64,000 bases of DNA from Acorus gramineus (GCA_030737835.1 JAUJYN010000017.1:3658001-3722000); one strand, 5' to 3'. Shown: positions 22,977-34,800, counted from the stretch's first letter. Numbers and translations are program-made. The notes: a model not told the origin generated them from the letters alone.

Positions 22977-23419
22977 TACGACTGGTAAACGAATCAAGCT
23001 GCTTGGGCTCTGCTCAGACTCAGTTCGATTTGAGCTCGTTCAGACTCGTTCAATTAGACAAATAAGTGAGCTTTAACAATTTTTAAAGCTCGGTTAGGTT
23101 CGGGACCTAGATCGAGCTTCATTTTGTGTTCAAACTCGACTCATTTGTGTTATAAAAAACTGAGTTGAAGCTTAACTCAACTCTTTTATAAAATCATAAC
23201 ATTAAATCAATACAAAGTTATGCTCGTTTAGGCTCATGAACTTGACTCATTTAGATTAAAATTTTGTTTTCAACCCCTAAAAACTCTAAAATGAAGAAGA
23301 ATGCTAGGCTCGTTGAGTATCGTTGAGGCCCGTGAGCTCGACTTGGCTTGACTCGTTTATAAACGAGCCGAGCTTGAACATGTTACAGCTCGGCTCGTTC
23401 GGCTCGTTTACGACCCCTA
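22977..23419. mobile_element. hAT-like MITE with perfect 8-bp TSD
   Basis: 443 bp flanked by GTTATATG (22969-22976 and 23420-23427). The ends are imperfect inverted repeats: left TACGACTGGTAAACGAATCA, right (reverse complement) TAGGGGTCGTAAACGAGCCG. GAGCTCG, GGCTCG and related motifs recur inside. An 8-bp TSD and non-coding content fit a non-autonomous hAT-type element. Confidence 0.82.
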
Positions 23420-23427
23420 GTTATATG

Positions 23428-24635
23428 TTACTTTATGGAAACAAGTTTATTAGGGGAAAAAGCCAAAAAGTAGTGAAAGTTTACATCCACCAGAGGGATT
23501 AGACAAAATAATAATAATAAAATAATAAAAACAACGGAAAAATCCAAATAATCTCCTGTTAACAATAAACTGCCTGAAATACATATAACCCCGTGGCTTT
23601 CTCTAAAGTTCATATACCCCTGAATTAAACTTTTATTGGTAATGAGGAATATTCTTCGAATATTTTATTTTGTTGAACCTGACTACACACACAGAATACT
23701 AAAAATCTTCTACAATTTGTTAAAAATGTGAAAAACTTTATGTACGTGACAATTTTATCTTTTCAGATAGATTATAAAGCCCTATTTGGAGGGGTAAAAT
23801 CATTATTTATAAAGAATTTTTTACATTTTTAACACATTATATTGGGTTTTTTTATATATTATGTTTTCAATAAAGGATAACTAGACAGAATATTCAGACA
23901 AGAAAAATGGGGCTTCTTTCATTTTAATCTATCAAGAAAAATTTAATTTAAGGGAATATTTAGACATAGCTGTTTTCATTGGGTTATATGACTCGACTTT
24001 AAAAAAAATAAGAGAATTATATAAATTTCAAACAATTTACATGAAGTTATTTGGATTTTTCCTAAAAACAATTGACACTCGCAAACAGCCAAAAAGGGGC
24101 TGCATTTGGTTTAGTGGCAGGAGATAGTAGTCTGTCCTTGTACATGGACACAGTTCTTACAAACAAAGACAAAAATCAGGGGCTCAATGAGGGACAATGT
24201 CTTGGCTTGGAGACGTGACCCACCAGGAGGATGTGTGGCCATTAGATCAAAAGTCTTTTTAACGGTTCAGAAAATTAGTGGGTGAAGTGAGGTGAAACAA
24301 GGACCATGATATATTCCCACATTGTATGATTGGAGATAATAATTTGTGAATATAGTTATTTTATACAACTAAAGCTTTGTAAAACTGATGCGAGACCAAG
24401 CGAATAATATTTTGATTGTGTCAATCTGAGCGGGTAGGAGACAGAAGGGACGGGAAGGGATGAACAGGTCGTGGAGTGTTATTGTGCCTGTTAGAATCAG
24501 GAATAGAAGATAATGAATCATAAATATTATTATGGTTTGTATTTAATATTTATAATACAAGAAAGAAAAATACTGAAATGACTAAACTATCCCTAATGCA
24601 TTTAACACCCCTCCCAAACTCTGAAGGGTAGAACC
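23428..24635. other. AT-rich non-coding DNA
   Basis: No gene recognised. A stretch near 24100 (GGGGCTGCATTTGG) looks like one end of a MITE, but I found no partner end. Confidence 0.45.
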
Positions 24636-25445
24636 TGTAGATACCCCAATTTTGACCGTCCACAAAGACAAAAATACTTCAAATAATATTTAGAAATAAT
24701 AACATTTGGACATCTAATATAAAACTTCCTTATAAACCAAAACCGGAAACCCTAGTCCAACAACTAGAAAATTCTAAAACTTGGACAGGGGCGGCTACTT
24801 GAGAGTAACCACCCCATATTGGGCGGCTAGTTTCAACTAGCCGCCCCCCTAACCGACCCATAGATGAGACATAAAGTAGCATTTAATGTTGATGATTGCG
24901 GCGGTTTGTTCTGTTTAGCAGCCCCATCTTGGCCGGTTCAACCCTAGTAGCCGACCCAAGCCACCATAGGGGCAACTACTTGAGAGTAACCGCCCCTCAT
25001 TGGGTGGCTAGTTGAACCGCCCCCCTCTTGGACCTTATCTGAAGAACAAAGATCTAATGAGAGTCAAATCAAACACCCTATTATCCATTTTTGATCTATT
25101 GTCCAATGGACATTCCCCTGCCTCTCTTTTACTATAAATAGAGGGGGTCCAAAGCATTTCAAAAGGGATTCCGAATCCACAACATCATCAATTCACAAAT
25201 TCGACAACCCACACCACATTTCAAAACACTTGAGAGAGAGAGAAAGAGAGTTCTATTTGTGAGTAGAAAACCCATTACCTACACAAATTCACCCTCCAAA
25301 TCCACTCTCCAAAACCCATGTTAAATCTAGTTTAACCTCAGCCAAACCCATTTCCTACCCAGGTCCTACCCAAATTGAACCAGGTCCAAGGCGGCTAATC
25401 CCCACAAGCCGTCCCCCACCAGGCGGCTATTTTCCACTAGCCGAC
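24636..25445 (+). repeat. LTR-like fragment truncated by the Athila insertion
   Basis: Starts TGTAGATACCCCAATTTTG, a start seen in some plant Ty3 LTRs. It has repeated GGGCGGCTAGTT and CTAGCCGCCC segments and a TATAAATA box at 25133-25140, then a purine-rich GAGAGAGAGAAAGAGAG stretch and a CA-rich leader-like part. It ends where the Athila 3' LTR begins at 25446; flanking CCGAC (25441-25445) would be one TSD copy. Confidence 0.5.
25133..25140 (+). promoter_or_regulatory. TATA box in LTR-like fragment
   Basis: TATAAATA in ACTATAAATAGAGGGGG, about 500 bp into the fragment, followed by an A- and C-rich leader-like sequence. Confidence 0.55.
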
Positions 25446-26669
25446 TGTTGGTGGATTTGATTGTTGTTAAAATCTCGTCTTTGCCAACAAAAATATAAAA
25501 CCCTTACCTAGGTAGAAAGTGGTAGCAAGGGATCGAATACACAGGGAGGCTATTGAAGCAAACGAATAAAAGTAAAAGATTATCAATTTTTGATAAAAAC
25601 ATTTAAAAACAAATTGTCAATGATTGATATAAGAAATCTAATTAAAAGCTAAAATTGAAACCAATGTATAAAAAAAACCACCAAAGATTGGAAATCCACC
25701 CCCCGAGTATCGTGATAATTCTTTCTTTTGCATTCAATGAAAACAGAATATTTCAAAAGCAGTTCACTTCTACTCGATTTAAAAATAGGGTTTATAAAGC
25801 ATCAACCGTATCCCATCTAAGTAGAACGACGGAAGATCTAAAAATACCCATAATCAAAAGAAATCTGAGTTGAAGAAACTATATAAACATGAAGAATAAA
25901 TCAGAAAACATCAATGCACAAAGAAAAGAATCAATCACTCAATCTCATGGGGTGGAATCCTCTCCTTGATGGAAGGATTTTCTAGCCTACCATGGTTGAT
26001 GAAATTCTAGAATAAAAATAAAAATATTCCATGAAAACAAAATAACAATACACTTTTATTGAAAACACAAGAGAATCTGTTTCTAATAAAAAATAAAATA
26101 AAAACTAAAAACAAAAACTCAAAACAGAAAAAAGAACAAAAACTGAAAATAAATTCCTTCTTGGCTGAATGCATAGATCCCTTCCTCTCTCTCTGGAGTG
26201 CCCTTTTTATAGGGGTTTTGAGGGTTGAATTAGTTGTAAATGCTGATTTGCTTGAGTTGTTAATGCTGATTTGCAAAATATGTTGGAGATATAATTGCAA
26301 AATCTGTTAGAGATCTTGTTGATTTGTTGGAGATGTCAAAGCTGATTTGATTGAAGATTTTATTGATTTGGTGGATCATTTTTAGAAGTTTTGATGAAGC
26401 TTTGAATGCTAATTCCTTCTCCAATTTATAACCTGCCAAATTTAAATACTGCCAAATTTAGATTTCTGAATTTTAAAATATGGCTCTATATGAAAAATAT
26501 GATAATGCATATTAATTGTATAAATATTGTCAATTTGTGCAAAATATGCTTTGAATATAAAGAATAGAAACTTCCCTAATATGCATGTATATATGAATAA
26601 TTACATAGGGAAATGTTCCAAAACAACTCTTAAAAGCATATAAAAATATGTTCTTTTGAATATCTAACA
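25446..26669 (-). repeat. 3' LTR of Athila-type element
   Basis: 1,224 bp. The minus strand starts TGTTAGATATTC (at 26669) and ends CCACCAACA (at 25446). It matches 54553-55452 over about 900 bp, with small indels: a 27-bp duplication near 25985-26010 and an extra TGATTTGC repeat near 26245, both absent from the other LTR. Confidence 0.92.
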
Positions 26670-26684
26670 AATACCCCCAAACCG
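26670..26684 (-). other. Polypurine tract of Athila-type element
   Basis: The minus strand reads GGTTTGGGGGTATTT directly before the 3' LTR start. The run is shorter than the classic tract and broken by T residues. Confidence 0.65.
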
Positions 26685-27443
26685 CCTTTTTGCTAGTCCT
26701 CGAGCAAAACTAAAAAAAAATCCTAACTCACTTTCGCAGGAATCGCGGTTACACTTAGCATGTGCAACAAGCCTTTAAACCCCTAGGTCACCCTAGTGGA
26801 CGAGTTGTGTCTCGTGAGGGTTTGCAGCGAATATATCCACAAAATTCTTTTTTTTTTTTTTTGTAATTTGAGGAAAATGACATTTTCGGGAGCTTTATAA
26901 AAATCTACTAAAGTTGAGAACTCTATACACATGTTAGAAGTTTCCACTCATAATCAAGTCCTGAAGTGTGTGTGTGCGCATAGCCAACAAAGATGTAACT
27001 TTCTTTTTCAAAGTAAAACTTAATTTTGATCACCTTCAGAATGGATTTCGCCTTGACTTCAAAAACTCACTGGATATTACACTCAACAAGGAAATCACTC
27101 AGAAGTGGGCTTATTTCTCTCAACTTATATGTGGCAAGGAATCAAAATTCAAATCATCCACATATAAAATTTATAGAAGGACGGACCATATCAAAGAAAA
27201 ATAAAAATTTAATTTGATCTCAGGAACGGAATATCATCGACTCAAGAACATTGGATTAAACACCGTAAGTCCTCTTCATCTATTCTCCACATTTTAACCA
27301 CATTACATTTAGGATCAAGTAGGTCTTTTCAATAGGTTGTAATGGGGCTAGGGCTGCTGTTGATAACTGGACAAGGTTTATTCTTAAATGCTTTGAGAAT
27401 TTGTATATTTTTTTTATGAATATCAATTTTTTTTATTTCTTTT

Positions 27444-27486
<43 letters not shown>

Positions 27487-27812
27487 AATCATGATAGTAA
27501 TATCCCTTCCATGAATTTTCATAGTAATTGATCAATTTTTTTTTTCATTGCTTTTTTTTTTCTTTTCTTCATTCCCAAAGCAAAATTTGAGGTTACACTC
27601 ATTGAGTGGAGTGTAGGTTGAAAAAAAGAAAGGCTTATATGGCTCAAGGGGTTTGACTAGTGGATAAGTATAAGAATAGGTTGGTTCAACATGATAGATG
27701 GGTTAACAAAGATAGCCTAAATCATTTCCTAAGTTTCACATGATTATTATATGCCTTGAAAAGATTTTAGAGAAGTTTCTAGTGTAGTAATCCAATTTTT
27801 ATGGTGTTCATG
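26685..27812. other. Athila 3' non-coding region
   Basis: Lies between integrase and the 3' LTR on the minus strand. No long frame; holds a long CT-repeat (about 27449-27484) and T-rich runs. The last five bases (TCATG, 27808-27812) are the target duplicated by the next element. Confidence 0.7.
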
Positions 27813-30800
27813 TGTTGTGTCTGTGTCATTTGGAGCGCTCTGTTTGAAGATTTGAGCACATAATTTTTTTTTCCTAAGTTATGTATTCCTGATTTGGTGT
27901 TTGGATTGGATTTTGTTAAAATCCAAGATGAAGAGGTTTAATTATAATTTTATTATGAGATGTCCAGTTTTCAGTTATCTTTCGCGCAAAAGTGGAATTA
28001 GATCAACTGGATTCTTGTAGTAAAAGTTATGGGTATTTTTCTATGTATACCCCGGGGATGGAAATTCTGGCAGCAGCCCTGTTCCATGTTCGGCTCTAAT
28101 TTCGGATTAGCTAGAGGGATTATCTGATCATGGCATAAACATGAAAGTTGTAGATAATCTTCTTAGCTTTCCATCGGTCTTGAAATCAAGCAATTCGGAG
28201 CTGTATCGGGGAAGTTATGGATGTTCCAATGAAGCTTGCGCAGAATTTCTAGTCGGAGGGCGACTTAGTAATTCCCCCTTAAGATATTTTGATAAATATC
28301 TCTCTCTCTCTCTCTCTCCCTCCCAATGTTGTCGACAACCTCTGCTGGGCTCTCTCTTCCTCTCATTTCAAGCCCCCCATGTGTTTGGTTTAAGTTCTAA
28401 ATGAGAAGGTGAAGGTGGAGGAGGAAGTGGTGGTGGATCTTTGTGTTGTGTGGTTGATCTTCCCCTCTCTCAAGCTCCCTATACATGATCTTCCCCTCCT
28501 GATTTTCAGCTGAAGAGGAGGCTGAGGAGGAGGCTGAGGGGTGGTGGTAGTGGTGGTGGCGGTTGAGGTGGTCGCGGGTGCGTCGAGGGCCCCCGAACCT
28601 CCCCCTTTTGTTCCCCCTCCAAGGTGAGCTCCTCCCCTCCTTTTCTTGATATTTTTGGCTTAAGGGGTTGGTTGGGAAGTCATGCATGCTAGGTAGAGGT
28701 GTTAGGGTGTGTGTGAGGGGTTGGGATGGGTGAAAAAGGGGTTAAAATGAGGTTAAGAGGGCTTGGGCACGCGCTGGGCGGGGTCTGCACGAGTGCGCGC
28801 GCAGGCGGGTGCAGGCAGGCGCTGGCGGGCGCAGTCGGGCGCGCAGTCGCGCGCGGGTGCGTGCGCGCGGGTGCGGGAGGGTGCAGGCGCGAGCGGGGGT
28901 GCGAGCGTGCGCGCGCGCGGGCAGGGCACCTGGGCACTGCGCCTAGGTGCGGGGCAGGGCGCCTGGGCGCGGAGTTGGGGACAAGTGCGTCCACGTGCTG
29001 GGGCGTGCGCGCAGTGCGCGCGGGGGCGCGCTGGGCTGAACGCGCGGTGCGTGCGGGCGCGCGCGAGCGTGCGTGTGCGTGCGGCAGTGCGTCGGGGCGC
29101 GCGGGCAGGCGCGCGGCAGTGCGCCGATGGTGCCGGCGTGCGTGCGTGCGTGCGCATTCGTGCGTGCGCGTGCGGGTGGCCGTGCGTGCGGCTGTCCGGG
29201 GGTTCGGGAATGAATTGGGGTGCTCGGGCTCACGTGCGTACGGGCCGTATGTACGTTTGCCAGAGTATTGTGTATTTTTAGTGTATTTTTTGGGTATTTG
29301 TGTATTTTACTCACTGAGTTGATTACCCTGTCTTGCAGATCTTGACGGACGGTCGCGCGACGACCCGGTTATCGGTGAGTGGGACAACCCAACCCAGTTG
29401 AGAGGCGCTATATGCACTTGGGCGTATACCGTCCTCCCCTGGGGCACCATAGTTAATATTAACTGATTAATATGTAATTTGTGCAAGCATGATTATTGTG
29501 TAGAATGCATGCCACCCTAGACTTATATGTTAGGGACTTGCACCCATAGGATATGTGTAAGAGCCGTGCATCCTGTCACCCTGTTCATATGATAGGAAGC
29601 CTCGACCTATGCATGCGTCCTACTAGTTTAATTGATTAAATTAAATGCTAGCATATGTGTAAACTGCATGCCTTAGGGAATATTAAGGGGCCTTGCGAGG
29701 TAAACATTGAGACCCGGGCTAGGGTTCTCCGTGTTCTTTGTTTGGTTGGCGGGATGTCCTATATCGGGACCTCAGGTTGCCCTCCCAAGGTTTCTTCTCC
29801 CTATTATTATTATATATAATTTTCCCGCATCCTGGTTATGCGCGCTGGAGGAATTCTGAAGAATTCAGGACATTAGAGTTATTGAGATGTGTTGTCGGCG
29901 GATCCGAGTGGATCATATGCGTATGGATGGGATGTTCTGTTCCCTTCGTTGGATCCGTGTAGAGACTACCCCGGTGTTAGAAAGGCTGTCCCGTGCAGGG
30001 GCTCCCATCAGTAGGCACCTCCTGATTTGGTAGACAGACTGTGCTGAATGTGGGAGTGGCCAAACGGCCTACGGAGTGGGGAGAGACTATCGGTGGACCC
30101 AGGGTGACCAACAGCCTAGTCAGTCCCAAGAGCCTATGTCACCTATTGAGGGGTGAGGGTGAGGGTGTGGTGGGCCGGCGATGTGGCGACCCACAGGATT
30201 GTGTAAGGATGATTATCAGCTTTGTAAATCCCAATATCCTATGTCACCTATTGAGGGGTGAGGGTGAGGGTGTAGTGGGTTGGCGATAGCGACCCGCTGG
30301 ATTTGTGTAGTTAGTCCCAATATCCTATGTCACCTATTGAGGGGTGAGGGTGAGGGTGTAGTGGGTTGGCGATAGCGACCCACTGGATTGTATAGCTGTT
30401 GCCATTTTGTGGCTTTTAATAATGAGATTGTGGATTATTAAGATCTGGTGGTTAATATAATTGTGATGCATGGGTTGTGCTGTTCACTGAGCGTGTGGCT
30501 CACCCCTCGCATAATATTTTTCTCCAGTGTCATTTGAGTCGGAACTGAAGGAAGAGCTCCCCGAGGGACTTCATCAGTAGAGGAGTAGCGCCACGTCCCG
30601 CGAGTATCAGAGGCTATCAGCATCCCTTGTGATTGTATATATTATATTCCGTGCTTGGGCACCGTTTGTATTGTATTTGGATGTCATTGTATATATTGGC
30701 TCTCACAGGACAGTTGATTATGTATCGAGTCTGTAATATGTTTTTGGATTACAGATTCAGTCTTTTAGCTTTCGCTTTTGGTGTATATATCATGTCAGCC

Positions 30801-30916
30801 CTGCTTTGTAGTCTGTGTTGTCATTTTAGCTGTTGTGTGAGTATGTTATTGAACTCCTGTTTAGACTGATATCATATATACACTTGCCGCGTGCCGGGGA
30901 CGCCCGGGGCGTGACA
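27813..30916 (+). repeat. 5' LTR of Tekay-like element 27813-38267
   Basis: Starts TGTTGTGTCTGTGTCATTTG, ends GCCCGGGGCGTGACA. Landmarks: TATA-like TGATAAATATC near 28290; TTTTCAG at 28503-28509 and AAG|GTGAGC at 28621-28629; GC-rich alternating block about 28765-29200; 36-nt block at 29339-29374; GAATTC dyad at 29851-29866; three G-rich repeats (30121-30380); TTTTTCTCCAG at 30517-30527. Confidence 0.95.
30121..30380 (+). repeat. G-quadruplex-type repeat array in LTR
   Basis: Three copies of CACCTATTGAGGGGTGAGGG (30140, 30245, 30331) each followed by TGAGGGTG and GGTGGG or AGTGGG. Each has four closely spaced G-runs. The matching array in the 3' LTR is near 37487, 37595 and 37680. Confidence 0.85.
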
Positions 30917-30921
30917 AAAGT

Positions 30922-30933
30922 TGGTATCAGAGC
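30922..30933 (+). other. Primer-binding site, initiator-Met tRNA type
   Basis: TGGTATCAGAGC five bases after the LTR end; complementary to plant initiator tRNA-Met. Confidence 0.94.
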
Positions 30934-31038
30934 CTGGTCCTGTCAGAGCCAATGGTCTTCTTGTTTCGTAGAGATGAGTCCTAGGATTTCTATATGAGTA
31001 TTGTGATCCTAGTGTCTGGTTTTCTTAGGATTGCTGAT

Positions 31039-31300
31039 ATGCCTCCTCGTGGAGGACGGCGCGGACATGGTCCCTCTCGACCTTTGGAGGTTTCCGGACC
31101 TATTAGAGGCGAGGATGCTACTGGAGAGTCCATGGCTGTGAGGCCAGGATCGGCGCAGGAGCCTCCCGCATGGAAACGTGCGTTCGCTCGATAGCGGATT
31201 TGGTGGAGACTCAGACCAAGGCACTGGAGGCCAGACCAGAGTGTTGGAGAAGCAGGCGAGAGCATTAAAGGCCCTGGCGAGCGTGTTGGTTGCTGATATG
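31039..31300 (+). pseudogene. gag: Gag N-terminal remnant
   Basis: MPPRGGRRGHGPSRPLEVSG begins at 31039 and matches the intact gag at 59504. The frame ends at 31194 (TAG), caused by a one-base deletion relative to the intact copy (CTCGATAGCGG against GCGCGGATAGCAG). Homology (ADLVETQT equivalent) persists in another frame to about 31300, then stops abruptly. The capsid and zinc-knuckle parts are missing. Confidence 0.85.
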
Positions 31301-32045
31301 CAAGTGTGTGATATCGCGGTGAGCGGGTATCGAAAGTGGTTGTTCGAGTTGAGGAGGCCGGGTTGTAGCCGTCCTGGCAGAAGGCTCCCATCCGTAGGTA
31401 CCACCGATGCTGTCGGAGGGGTACTGATCGTGGGAGTATGCCGGTAGAGGCTACCCGGAAGAGGATTAATGAATGATGTCGCGAGCGTGGAATCGTTCTC
31501 CCCCTTCGTTGGATCCGATGTAGGGACTCCTCAGCGTTAGAGAGGCCTTCCTGACAGAGGGCTCCCATCAGTAGGCACCTCCTGATTTGGGTTCGGACTG
31601 TGCTGAATTGTGGGAGCGGACCAGGCGGCCAACGGTGTGGAGGAGAGGCTACCGGTGGACCAGGGGTGAAGAGCAATCTAAGTCTCTCCCAAAGTCTCAA
31701 GATGTCTCCTTTCAGGAGTGAGGGTGTGGATGAGGCGAAGACGGGTCGCCTCGTGACCCAATTGTTGTTCGACCGTTCCCAAAGATGTTGGGTCCGGTCT
31801 TGTGTTGAATGATTGAAGGATATCGATGGATGATTATCTAGATGTAGATGATCCAGTGGGGTTAGTAGTGTTCTTTAAGGGTGATGTCTTCTTCCAGACT
31901 TCCTACTCTGGATGAGGGGCCTTGCAGGGTCAGCGTTGAGACCCGGGCTAGGGTACTTCGTGTTCCTTGTTTGGTTGTTGGGCTATCCTATATCGGGACC
32001 TCATGGTGCCCTACCAAGGTTTCTTTTCCCAGTCAAGGACTACCA
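31300..32045 (+). repeat. LTR-derived filler inside the element's body
   Basis: From about 31300 to 31880 the sequence matches the C-type LTR (CAGAGGGCTCCCATCAGTAG, GTACCACCGATG, GGTGAAGAGCAATCTAAGTC). From about 31900 to 32045 it matches another LTR part (GAGACCCGGGCTAGGGTAC, TATATCGGGACCTCATGG). These sequences occur otherwise only in LTRs, so they were introduced by recombination or template switching. Confidence 0.8.
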
Positions 32046-32085
32046 TAGAAGCATCAAATTGATGGTGGATTAAGTGCGAGTTTTG

Positions 32086-32435
32086 GTTGGAGAGTATGGC
32101 CTTGCTGGGCCACGTGATTTTTCTGGCAAAGGCATATCTGTGGACCCGGATAAGATGCTCGCCGTGTTAAATTGGCGTCGACCATCGAACCCCGCAGAGA
32201 TTTGGAGCTTCCTGGGCTTGGCGGGTTATTACAGGAGGCTTGTCGAGGGTTTCTCGAAGATAGCTGTACCTCTTAACCGCCACGCTCGGAAGGATGTCCG
32301 GTTCGAGTGGTCCCCGTCTTGTGAGGAGAGCTTCCTGGAGTTTAAGCGAAGGCTCACCTCAGCGCTAGTTCTTGCCTTTCGTCTGGGAGGGGTGGGTTCG
32401 CAGTTTGCTCCGATGCATCGCGGTTGGGTGTGGTG
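32086..32435 (+). pseudogene. RT C-terminus/RNase H start fragment
   Basis: [38 protein letters not shown] and [14 protein letters not shown] match residues about 420-500 of the Pol at 60896-63026. The fragment runs into a diverged tail and ends at a stop (TGA, 32434-32436). It stands upstream of the RT core fragment at 33060, the reverse of the natural order. Confidence 0.85.
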
Positions 32436-32440
32436 ATACG

Positions 32441-33055
32441 TCCAATCGGGATTGGGTGCATCCTATTGCAGCTCAGTGGGAGATCGCTAGTGGACAGGGT
32501 TCCATAGTGGCATCTAAAGTCGCTTCGATAAATCATTGTGTGTTGTAGCTGCCCGGTTGGGGCCAGAGCCCTGTGAGGTGCTCCCAGATCCTATGCTTGT
32601 GGTTCGCCCCTATGGTAGAGATAGCGGGCTTGGGAGGCTACCAGGTAGAGGCCACACCGGGAGGGTGCTGCTAAATGATGGCGAGAGCGTGGACTCCCCG
32701 TGATGAATCTGCCCATGGAGTGCAGGATGCCGGAGTTCCAATGGTTGTGATGAGCGGCCTATCTCTGGCGGCATGTAAGCACAGTTGTGGATACTGTCGC
32801 GTTTGCCCCACATTGGCCGCGAATAAGGAGACGCGATGCTAGCGTTCGTGATGGGACTCAACCGCCTATCAGATAGATGACGTCGCATAGGCATTGTCGA
32901 GGTTCGACGACCCCCTTAATGCGTGTCTTGTGGATTAAGTGCGGTTGAGCGGCTTACCTAGTGTGTAAGTGTTATCATGAGCGCCAGCCATGCTCGAGGA
33001 GCAGAATCCGAACTTAATTGTTCATGGTGTTGTTTTGATCTCCCCGTGGAGGTAG
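32441..33055 (+). other. Degenerate retroelement filler
   Basis: No continuous homology to Pol. Short LTR-like words (GGCTACCAGGTAGAGGCCAC) occur near 32636. No gene seen. Confidence 0.5.
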
Positions 33056-33059
33056 AAGA

Positions 33060-33290
33060 TCAATTACCTTTGCCGCGAATCGATGATCTATTTGACCAGC
33101 TCTGAGAGCGAGTGTCTGCTGTTAGATCGATCTTCGCACAAGGGTACCACAAGCTGGAGATCCGAGAGTTGGACATCCCGTAGATGGCCTTTCGTGACCG
33201 TTCGGGCACTACGAGTTTTAAGTACTGCCGTCGGGGTTGACGAATGCGCCGGATGCCTTCGTGGATCTCAAAAGTTTTATTGGGTTTCCG
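33060..33290 (+). pseudogene. RT core fragment, decayed
   Basis: Nucleotide match to the [25 protein letters not shown] and [10 protein letters not shown] region of the Pol at 60896 (about residues 284-350). Several stops and substitutions. The YVDD/FIDD catalytic box is not preserved. Confidence 0.75.
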
Positions 33291-33365
33291 AGGACTACTT
33301 TGGGGTAGTCTTTGTTGAGTTGCTGTGGTGTGATGATAAGATGATGTGGGTGACCTTGTTTCCCC

Positions 33366-33941
33366 AGGTTGGCATGCCCTCAGGCAAAGTTCGAGAATCA
33401 TCATCGCGTGAAAAGCGTCAGTCCATCGAGATTCCTCAGTGGACGTGAGAGTGGGTTGTCAGGGATTGTTGCAGACTCGTTAATGTCACGTTCGGGTCAC
33501 GACGCCGTCTGGGTGATCATTGACCGACTGACTAAGTCCGCGATTCCCTCCCTATCAGACTGATTGAGTCTCTGGACGCCTTGACGTGGGTTTTCACCTT
33601 CGCGATTGTTCGTCTTCATGGCACTCCAGTCGGCGCTATTTTCGGTTGAGACGCGAGGGTTACTTTGAGGTTGTGGCGCAGCCTTTGGCGCGAGCCTCCA
33701 TTTAAGTATAGCGTTTCATCGCCGATGGACAGCCAGTCAATGAGGACGATTCGGACCTTGGAGGACATGCTATGTGCCTGCGTGTTCGATGATGAGGGCA
33801 GTTGGGTGAGGCACCACCCATTTGTTGGGGTATGCCTGCAAGCGACTGCCATTCGAGCACCCAGATGGATCTGTGAAGGGCACTCTACAGGCGCAGTTTC
33901 ATACCTCCCTTGTGTTGAGACGGTTGTGGAGCGCCAGTTTG
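33366..33941 (+). pseudogene. Integrase core, first and decayed copy
   Basis: Matches, with many substitutions, indels and stops, the integrase segment from the region before SIEIPQW through the DDE core to the YNNSYHSS and ERQLEG region (natural order). The next base run jumps back to the integrase N-terminal part at 33942, so two integrase copies lie in tandem. Confidence 0.82.
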
Positions 33942-34800
33942 AGGGGCCTTCGTCGTGGCTACTGGTGGCGCGGGATGAAGACGGATATTGCCCGTTTCGT
34001 TGCCCGATGCCTAGTATGCCAGCAGGTGAAGTCGGAGCATCAGCGCCCTGCGGGGAAGCTGCAGTCCATTGAGATTCCTCAGTGGAAGTGGGAGCAGATC
34101 ACCATGGACTTCGTCTCGGGTTTGCCGAGGTCACGTTCGGGTCGCGATGCCATCTGGGTGATCGTCGACCGGCTGACGAAGTCTGCTCATTTCCTCCCCA
34201 TCCGACTCACCGATTCTCTGGACACCCTGGCGCAGCTATTTGTCTCCGAGATTGTTCGTCTCCATGGCACTCCCGTCAGCATCATTTCCGATCGAGACGC
34301 GCGTTTTACTTCGAGGTTCTGGCGTAGCCTCCAGCACGCCCTTGGTACGAACCTCCATTTCAGTACAGCGTTTCATCCGCAGACGGACGGCCAGTCGGAG
34401 AGGACGATCCAGACTCTTGAGGATATGCTGCGAGCCTGTGTTCTCGATTTTGGAGGCAGTTGGGAGAGGCACCTTCCGTTGGTGGAGTTTGCCTACAACA
34501 ACAGCTACCACTCGAGTATCCAGATGGCTCCTTACGAGGCGCTCTATGGCCGCAGCTGCAGGTCCCCCTTGTGTTGGGACGAGGTCGGAGAGCGCCAGTT
34601 GGAGGGACCAGAGATCGTTCACCAGACCTCAGAGATGGTGAAGACGATTCGCGAGCGTATCCGAGTCGCTCAGAGTCGTCAGAAGTGCTACGCCGACCGT
34701 CGTCGTCGTGAGCTCGCCTTCGAGGTTGGTGGCCATGTCTTCAAGAAGGTGTCCTGGTTAAAGAGCACCCTCTGTTCCGACGTTCGGGGCAAGCTGAGTT
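33942..34800 (+). pseudogene. Integrase, second and nearly intact copy
   Basis: An open frame (33822-34832) reads [20 protein letters not shown], then the zinc-finger cysteines CLVCQQ, TMDFVSGLP (first catalytic Asp), IISDRDARFTS (second Asp), TDGQSERTIQTLED (Glu) and YNNSYHSS. Only the first part of the HHCC zinc finger (the two His) is missing, because the copy starts within that domain. It is almost identical to 63107-63900 in the separate element downstream, by contrast with the decayed copy next to it. After about 34745 it diverges. Confidence 0.88.

Noticed and set aside
24089..24440. Tourist-like MITE starting GGGGCTGCATTTGG
   Set aside because: No matching inverted end or 3-bp TSD found.
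26007..27217. Small open frames as an Athila env-like gene
   Set aside because: Frames are below 100 codons, on both strands and in LTR or AT-rich sequence, with no signal peptide plus membrane segment pattern.
28900..29160. CpG-island promoter of a host gene
   Set aside because: The same GC-rich block occurs in every LTR copy of the family, so it belongs to the LTR.
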